Below, piece after piece: positions 57,094 to 64,000 of a stretch of DNA of 64,000 bases. Numbering within the stretch: position 1 is the stretch's first letter; every line of letters begins with the position of its first letter. The translations under genes and the position numbers were made by a program. This stretch comes from Pieris napi (lineage: Eukaryota; Arthropoda; Insecta; Lepidoptera; Pieridae): positions 10,974,001 to 11,038,000 of the forward strand of contig NC_062239.1 of NCBI RefSeq assembly GCF_905475465.1. Direction: 5' to 3'. The notes under the pieces were generated by a model. It did no database searches. It was given only the letters and a program-made list of their open reading frames with translations, and was not told the DNA's origin.

Positions 57094-57510
57094 CTAAGGC
57101 ACAGTTTCCTCACGATGTTTTCTAGTGTTAAATGCGCACATAGAAGGTCAATTTGTTTGAGTAGTGGCTTCAGCGTGCGACTCTCATTCCCGAGATCGTA
57201 GGTTCGATCCCCGGCTGTGCACCATACTTTCTTTCTATGTGCGCATTTAACATTCGCTCAAATGGTAAAAGAAAACATCGTGAGGAAACCGACAGTCTTA
57301 GACCCAAAAAGTCAACGGCGTGTCGCAGGTACAGGAGGCTGATCACCTACTTGCCTATTAGATTGAAAAATGATCATGAAACAGATTCAGATATCTGAGG
57401 CCCAGACCTAATGAGTTTGTAGCGCCACAGATTTTTTATTTTATTTTTAGAAGGTCAATTGGCGCACAGCCGGAGTTTGAACCAGGATCTCAGCGTGCAA
57501 CTCTTCTCTC
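57094..57510 (-). mobile_element. SINE-A copy (minus) split by a younger SINE-A
   Basis: The left part (57094-57153, TTTCCTCACGATGTTTTCTA) and right part (57449-57510, GGCGCACAGCCGGAGTTTGA) belong to one minus-orientation SINE. AGAAGGTCAATT is duplicated at 57142-57153 and 57449-57460, on either side of the insertion. Confidence 0.85.
57154..57448 (+). mobile_element. Inserted SINE-A copy, plus orientation
   Basis: AGTGGCTTCAGCGTGCGACT at the head, GTTCGATCCCCGGCTGTGCA at box B, GAGTTTGTAGCGCCACAGAT and a T-rich tail. Flanked by the 12-bp duplication noted for the host SINE. Confidence 0.9.
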
Positions 57511-57877
57511 TGCCTAATTATTAAGATAAATTATAACATGACATAATGCCGCTTTTTATTAATGATTCTAACATCATGTTGGTACATAAGTTAAATTGTA
57601 AGCGAAGCTACGCCTGAACGTTGAATAGAATCCCGGTAAGCCTTCTGCGAGGAGGATAATTTATTCAAGCACCCGATTCCTCTTAAGCGCTAGAAGCTTC
57701 TTGTAAACTTGAAGAAGGCGCCCAGCCAATCATTTATCAGTCTTTTGTCTTTTATTACGATAATAACAATAAAATTATTTACCTACGCAGCACGATCCCC
57801 CCCACCCCCACTGTTTATAATAAATAGTATATATGAGCAATAGATTCATCTGTCTGTCTGTCTTTCCATCACAGCGT

Positions 57878-58018
57878 AAACAATTCGGCAGAAAGAGATA
57901 CTCTATAACGAAGAGCGCGAGCGGTTCGAATTGTCGACTACAAGTCATATTCCGAGCGGCTTGATCCCTTGGCGTTGCGTAGATGTGGGGTCTCTCTGCA
58001 TCTTCTACCGGCAGCTTG
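57878..58018 (+). mobile_element. LINE ORF2 fragment (6346 family)
   Basis: The plus frame gives DPLALRR, then after a two-base loss GSLCIFYR, matching the minus-strand remnant at 6346-6850 in its 5' part. It is isolated from its own 3' end. Confidence 0.6.
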
Positions 58019-59078
58019 GCTATTTTTATTTTATTAATCAGATACAAAAAATGCAAGATCCTAATATTGAAGTGAAACTTCTTTAGAATCGTTGTGATTT
58101 CAAACCGGATGCAACGGAAAAAGTGACAGTAAAAAGAGATAGACGCATAAATTCGTAGGATTTGGCGTGGGAGAGAATGAGATGGGAAGTATTGTGCAGT
58201 GTACCTATAAACTTTAAATTATGTGTATTTGTTGATTTTCTGAATTAAAAAACATAGATGTGCAAAAAATTCAATAAGTAATAATCAATTTTTATTTTAG
58301 TTTTTACCTAATTATCAATATTAATAATATCAATATTTGATATTAAACTTATAAATTAAAATTTAACATAGTCCTGCATTTAGTTAGTGAAAAGTCTAAT
58401 TTACATATTATTAATTATAAAAACTATGTGTCTGAAGGTTTCACTTCTACCACGTCTAAATTGCACACATGAGTTTTTTTTTATAAATTTAAACAAAAAA
58501 GACTTAATTCTCAGGAAAATTCTTAAGTCAGAGGCGGAAAAAAATTAAGGCTTCAAATAAGACCTGAGGATTGACTAGTCAAACCTAGGAGCGCCGGAGC
58601 TTCAAGGTTTGACTATAACATACCTACCCTTTTTCCCTTTCTAAGCATTTCCCTTTTCAAATGAATAACGACATTGATATATGTCGTTCTTGACAGCGCA
58701 TTTATAATTACCGGATATCCGGCCGTCTTTGATGACGCACTTCCGCATAAGGATAGGTATAAATTATAGCAACGTATAATATGTACTGACAATCTAGGCG
58801 TAAGTAGCATTGGTTTCCTAAGCAAAAATATTAGAATTTCTATAACATTTTCAGTTCAGATTCGTTTTTATATGCTACACAGTACATGGGTATAGTTGAG
58901 ATTTATTAATTTACGTGTAAAAAGTAAACTATGGTATCCTTTTAATCTGAATTTGTTATTGTTTCGACACAACCGAACTTAGAGATAATATTCACCGTAG
59001 GTATTGTTTTAATCCTACCGAAATAGCAATACGCCGCGTTGCCGTTTTTAGTATGAATGAATTTGTAATGGTGTATCT
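58019..59078. other. No gene; half of a palindrome-ended repeat
   Basis: 58066-58190 starts TTGAAGTGAAACTTCTTTAG and resembles the inverse of 20140-20290. The remainder is AT-rich, with the short frame at 58613-58825 unrecognised. Confidence 0.45.
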
Positions 59079-59702
59079 GTTACTATAAAAGTTCGAACTA
59101 CGGTTAATCTTAAGATTTAAGTGTAAGTTTTAAGATTTACCGACATGAGTTGGTAAATGTAAGTATTTCTGAAATTACGACGATTTTTTCGAGCTTTTAC
59201 CATTCGAATTCATTATATGCTAGGTTTTACCACTGTCAGCTGGTAGATGTTGGTTTTAGGAATAAAACAATGAATAATTCTTAATTATTATTTTAATGTA
59301 CTATTAGACAAAACAGGTACATAGTATTATAAAGGTATCATATGATAGTAATAAGTACAAACTAATACCAACTTATTTAAATTATTTTGAAAAAACACAT
59401 AACATATATCTCTGAATATCTCAATCTCTATCATATCTATCTAACTGAATCAGTAGTTCTCTATTTGGAATTTAACAACGAAATACAAACATAATACTTA
59501 CATAAGCTAGTCTAACTTAATAATTATTTTTGTTTTTCACCATTTACCGTGCCATTAATGTAAATCCTAAGATTTACCAACGGAATGGTGGTAAGAGTTC
59601 AAATCGCAAACCTTTTGGGACATTTACGATTAGGAGTTGGTAGATCTTAGGTTTTACTGGAATATCTTAGGATTTACTGCAGTTCGAGCTTTTACAGTAA
59701 CA
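59079..59702. mobile_element. Inverted-repeat element with TAAGATTTAC iterons
   Basis: TGTTACTATAAAAGTTCGAA at the left is inverted at the right (GAGCTTTTACAGTAACA). Copies of CTTAAGATTTA, AGATTTACC and CTTAGGATTTACTG recur near both ends, like binding sites for a transposase. There is no transposase frame, so it is non-autonomous. Confidence 0.72.
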
Positions 59703-60922
59703 TATCGACCACTTTTATCTCATTTCGTTTGTACGAGAAAATAGGGGTTTTAATTACGTTTTCCTTAAACCGTTACGTTGCACTAAAAACAAATGGCATA
59801 ACGTTTTTTCTACGTTGTATAAAGATAATTTGTTCGTGTTTTCTTGTCAATAAATAAAATAATTTCACTTAGTCGTCTGGAAGAGATCGCTTATCGATAC
59901 GGCCGTTGTGCTCAGCCTTTTGATCTTTGTCCGTGTTCTATATTGTTTGCTTGTGCAAAAACAGTTTTGTTATGATAATTATTAGGTTCCCAAGCTACCT
60001 AACCCAACCTTTAAAATCAAGTTTCAAGTCTCTTCAGCAGATTCTAGAAATCCACGCAGTTGAAATACACATACACTTACATAATGTTAAGATATTTGAA
60101 GTGAATTTAACTCTCATTACTTTTTTATCCGTCTTAATAAAATTAAGACAGGCTGGTATGTCTATAGCACAGACAGCATGAACTCAAAGACCGGCTGACC
60201 TAGTTCCACGGATCGATGCAAGTCAATGACCTCAACACGCCCTCCACGTGCTCGCCATTGATAAACGGCATCCATCATAATCTGATGAAATGGGCCAAAC
60301 GAAGACTCGCTTGATTAACCGATACGCCCATGGATAATCACATTAGTGCAACTATAAAATTAATTAGTCTAGTAATACTTATGTAACACAACAAAGTAAC
60401 TCTTGCGAACCACCCAGCTCTACGATTGGCTAATGACACAATAATAAAGAGATAAAGTGAGTGAGATACGGGAGTAGTAGTAGAACAACCAATTGAAAAA
60501 AATACGCAAAGGGTTTTTTAATAAATCAGTTGATTTTTAATCTGTGTGCATACGTCAAAATATCTGGAGACATAATACTTGTACATTTAGAACAAAAGAC
60601 GAGCGACTTTTGTAAACTCCGTCCGGCTCTAATATTAGAACTTTCTAATATAAAACGTCGTGTTTCCAAGTTTTTACTGTATTCTGAGAAACATCACTGA
60701 AAATCTCTTTCTTTTACTTTTGTTCTGATTTTTAACGTTTCTTATCAATTAACACTATCTCGAAGTTTCATTTTCAAGGAAATGAAACTAAATGAACATC
60801 TAGGGCAATCATTGCATACTAGATAAATAAAACTCAAAAAAATGTAATATCCCAACCTACCAATACTAGGTATAGTTTTTTTTGTGAACGGGGCCCAACG
60901 GGAAGTGAGCCTCTCACCTAAA
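59703..60922. other. No gene; LINE tail at 59872-59935
   Basis: A short CTGGAAGAGATCGCTTATCG piece matches 44600-44725. 60185-60345 is GC-richer and has near-open frames on the minus strand, but I cannot name it. Confidence 0.45.
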
Positions 60923-61082
60923 GGCCGATTTACATTATCTTAGTGTTTAGGAGAGTGCTTTAGTACAACTTGAAAGACAAGTTCTATGCGTAGCGTTTAC
61001 TGAAGCAAGTAGCGTTTACATGTTTCAACTAAAGTACTATCCTAAAGCACTCTCCTAAACACTAAGATAATGTAAATCGGCC
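60923..61082. mobile_element. MITE, single complete copy (family of 47227-47541)
   Basis: 160 bp from GGCCGATTTACATTATCTTA to the exact inverse. It differs from the tandem pair at a few positions (GAAAGACAAG against GAAAGGCAAG; GTTCTATGCG against GTTCTTTAGCG). Confidence 0.85.
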
Positions 61083-61640
61083 TTAATATTAAGTAACACT
61101 CACATTGCCAGAAGGCTCGTAAGTGCATTGTCAGACTTTTAAGAACATAAATCTTAAAGGTTTCTTGAATTTGGAAATACTGAAGGATTTTTATTGAGAT
61201 TCTGAAAGCAATCGTAACATATAGGATAGCAACTTAGACAACCTTCAGTCACTACAGTCAATACAGTCACTTTAAATTGTTTGACAGCCATACAGTCACT
61301 TTAAATTGTTAATTTCTTAACTTTCTTAAAACACTTAAGGAAAAGCAAAAATCCAAGTTCAACGACTCTTAACCCACTTTACTGTTTCGCTTTTCCCCAA
61401 TAATTTAAAAAAAGAACTGTCCGACGCAGCGGAAACTAATCGAGTAAAAACCCGGAATCGGTTTTTAGCGGCGTCGTGAATAATGAAATTAAAAACAATT
61501 CACCTAACACGGCTTTGACATGCGCCCGTATATGTAACGTCATTTAAAATTTAGATTACATTTGAATATCACTTTGAGCCTTTGGGTATAAGCCATGAAT
61601 TTGTACATTCTTATACTCTTGTGTGTTGACTAGTACAATT
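61083..61640. other. LINE 3' fragment, then unassigned DNA
   Basis: 61090-61190 has ACTCACATTGCCAGAAGGCT and TTTTAAGAAC, a decayed piece of the 6346 family. The rest is AT-rich. Confidence 0.45.
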
Positions 61641-61780
61641 ACTAGCGATCTGTGGAATCAGCTTTCAGTGGAGGTCTTCCCTGGGAGATACGACCTCCAA
61701 TTATTTAAAAAGAACACCTTTGGGGTGTCATTGGGCTTCGGTGGATGCCCTTTATGGCTGCTCTATTATAAAACAAAATA
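61641..61780 (+). pseudogene. LINE C-terminal remnant
   Basis: The plus frame reads SDLWNQLSVEVFPGRYDLQL, FKKNTFGVSLGFGGC; WN.L..EvFP..yDl..FK is usual for jockey/CR1 ORF2 ends. Confidence 0.65.
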
Positions 61781-61841
61781 TATTTAGTAGCATGGGGTAG
61801 TAAAATAAAACTTACAACATTGTTTTTTTATTTACTAGTGT

Positions 61842-62004
61842 GTCAACAATTGAGGGGGAGAGAGACTCTTGGGCCGTGGGTTTTAACTTGGCGCCTGGTA
61901 GTACCGGTGACCCCAGAGCTGGTGCTTTCCTCGCTCAAAAACTATCGCAATACAGCGAGGTAATGCTGCCAGCATTAAAGGTACGGCCACAGGGACCAAA
62001 CTTT
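61842..62004 (+). pseudogene. LINE coding remnant with a frameshift
   Basis: The frame reads GSTGDPRAGAFLAQKLS, then after a shift of frame IQRGNAASIKGTATGTKLF and a stop. The GDPRAGAFLAQ...QRGNAAS block is a common LINE C-terminal motif in Lepidoptera as I remember it. The family is not assigned. Confidence 0.6.
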
Positions 62005-62589
62005 TTAATTTTCTATTTAACTATTTTTAATTATTATTAGTTTGTAGGTTATGAATATTTTAAATGTTGTATATTTGTTTGTTTCTACGCTGTGACAAAG
62101 AGACAGGTGACAGGGGGCCAAAAACAACCAAGTCAACCTCTTTACATATACAACCTCTTTATAAATATATAGGAATTCGCGGAATCTATATAATCTGTTA
62201 GCGACCTCGATTGTTAATAAGTTAAGAAGAATTAAAAAAAATACGCGACTACTTGTAGTAGTACTTTTCATACTACCTTAAAGCAAATAATTCTACTATT
62301 TTTACAGTACAATTATGAATGTGCGTGTTGAGTAGGGGACTAAATAAGCCGCAATTTCATCCCGAGAACGTGGGCTGAGATCTTATTAAAAATTACGTAA
62401 TAGAGTGAGAAACGTCAACAATAATTTCTAATTTCGGTGCGAAAATGATATAAATCTTCCAGACAAGTTTAATTGTACTAAAGCGGTCTGTGTTTTATCA
62501 CTTTAGGGTGTTATTTTTACTTACATTTTTTGAAAATTTAATTTATATTGTATTTTTTTATTTATTGCTATTCAAGGTACGTGCAAGTG
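62005..62589. other. No feature recognised
   Basis: AT-rich, no repeat matched within the window. Confidence 0.45.
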
Positions 62590-62662
62590 CAGTGCTGGGA
62601 TTTGAAGGTTCGACCTCATGCATGAACGATAAACCAAGAGGCCAACACTGCTTTGCTTGGCT
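62590..62662 (-). mobile_element. SINE-A head fragment, minus orientation
   Basis: GAAGGTTCGACCTCATGCAT and AAGAGGCCAACACTGCT are the complement of the tRNA-like head only. Confidence 0.6.
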
Positions 62663-62749
62663 TGCTTGGTAATGAATTAAAATCGCTTATTTATACATTT
62701 TAAATTCGTTTGTTTCAGCCTGTTGAAGTTACTGGACAAAGGCCTCTTA

Positions 62750-63229
62750 CGCCCGAACCCAATAATCAATCCACAATCTCTGATTGAAAACAATCTGAGA
62801 TCAGACCGTGACAGTCCATCGATTTCCTATCTGCATCCCAATAACCAAACCATTTTTGGCGACGGATAAAATTATCTTCGTCGTTCCATTTTACCGAGTT
62901 TTCACTCATATTTGATAATCAATGTAAACCAAATAATGTAAATAAAACCGTACAAATAACATTTAAATATACATGTGTATGTTTAAAACATAACAAACAG
63001 TTTTTTTAATTATTTAAAAAACTGGTGTAAGTTAAAATCTGTTAAAATAATTAACTGTTGAAATCGAGCTTTCGTCAACTGTCTTACGACCTCCCATGGA
63101 TAGCTTGTATGGACAGATGGCTATTACAATCCGTAGATTGGTTATTGGCACACTTCTTACAACATTTGGATTAAGATTACTATATCAGATGGTGGATTAT
63201 GGATTGAGATATGTTATTGGGTTCGGGCG
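62750..63229. mobile_element. 480-bp MITE with CGCCCGAACCCAATAA ends and TTA duplication
   Basis: CGCCCGAACCCAATAA is exactly inverted as TTATTGGGTTCGGGCG, and TTA flanks both ends (62747-62749, 63230-63232). A three-base TWA target fits the PIF/Harbinger superfamily. No ORF. Confidence 0.8.
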
Positions 63230-64000
63230 TTAATAATCAGCAAATATCCAGTACGAACAATTCCCCGCGCTTTGCATGTCCTTCGACATGATCATCTTGT
63301 GGGAGGCCGTACATGCGTCGCCGACAAGAAGTTGTAATACAGCAAGATTTCTAATTATTATGACCTCATATTAACTTTTTTCACACTGCAAATAATTTTA
63401 TACAAATGAATTCTTATTAGCTTTATTACTGTTATATAAAAACTAGCTAAACCGGCTAACGTTTGTTTTGCCATGTATATTATTTCTAGAAACATTAAGT
63501 TCAATAAAAATAACTATCTACTAATAAAAAATAGAGGTTGATCGTAGAGGGGTGATTTTAATTTAAGAAATTAGAATTCGGAATTTAATTTAATAAATTA
63601 ACATAGATTTACCGATACTGATGAATCATAATACTTTCCTATACTAAATGAATCCAGCTTTCACCTCGTCCAATTTATTTGATCGGATTCCACAGCGCGA
63701 TAGGGCATGCTCCCAATTACGGCTCTATCGAAATTTAAATATTACCTCGCTCCAAAAAAATACAGCATTGAAAATTTTACATAATTTTAATAAACTTGTC
63801 TATGTTTTGAATTATTAATGTGAATTACAGATTCTTTTAAAGTAATTGTTTCTATATTTTTAATTTAGTAAAATAAAGAAATATAAGAACATATGCCATG
63901 CGTATTATAATAATCATAAGTGCCTACTGAGACAATTGATTAAAAAGCCTAGACTAAGACACTATTTACAACTTACGTTGCTAATGAAGAATATATATGA
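63230..64000. other. R-CTAG fragment, then AT-rich DNA
   Basis: 63444-63560 (CTAGCTAAACCGGCTAACGT through GGTTGATCGTAGAGGGGTGA) is a fragment of the R-CTAG family, copy 4, inverted relative to 41172-41495. Nothing else recognised. Confidence 0.55.

Noticed and set aside
60180..60345. GC-richer segment that could be an exon
   Set aside because: No frame without stops and no recognisable protein on either strand.

Overview
This window is nuclear DNA of an insect, almost certainly a moth or butterfly (Lepidoptera). It is AT-rich, has genes split by GT-AG introns, and is packed with degenerate LINE tails, tRNA-derived SINEs and foldback MITEs of the kind common in Lepidoptera. No bacterial operons, CRISPR arrays, phage or virus genes were seen. 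Assignment to an order rests on remembered repeat and 5S rRNA resemblance, not on a search.

The left 26.5 kb is one gene on the minus strand: an RGK-family (Rad/Gem/Kir/Rem) small GTPase. I rebuilt eleven coding exons (26506 down to 2718). Every junction is GT-AG and every phase matches, giving a 645-residue protein. About 408 residues of low-complexity N-terminal extension precede the GTPase domain, and the last 24 residues are the conserved RGK tail. Every intron carries at least one recognisable repeat. Whether coding or non-coding exons lie upstream of 26515 is unresolved.

From 26.5 to 50.3 kb I see no host protein gene. The region holds SINEs, pieces of jockey-like and RTE-like LINEs, an inverted-repeat element at 34.9 kb, a 29-bp tandem repeat at 46.3 kb and a tandem pair of identical MITEs at 47.2-47.5 kb.

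At 50.4-51.7 kb on the minus strand is an intact single-exon secreted acid-lipase-type alpha/beta hydrolase (417 residues) with a plausible TATA/initiator promoter and a polyadenylation signal beside the stop codon.

From 51.7 to 64 kb there is more repeat-rich DNA. It includes an apparently intact, isolated 5S rRNA gene (minus, about 56.80-56.92 kb) with a T-run terminator and an upstream TATA-like box, a SINE nested inside another SINE, and several inverted-repeat DNA elements. The three genes have no evident functional link. I did not find a credible undescribed biological system. The best leads are the long PPxY-bearing N-terminus of the RGK gene, its tandem alternative splice acceptor, the isolated 5S gene and several unnamed repeat families.
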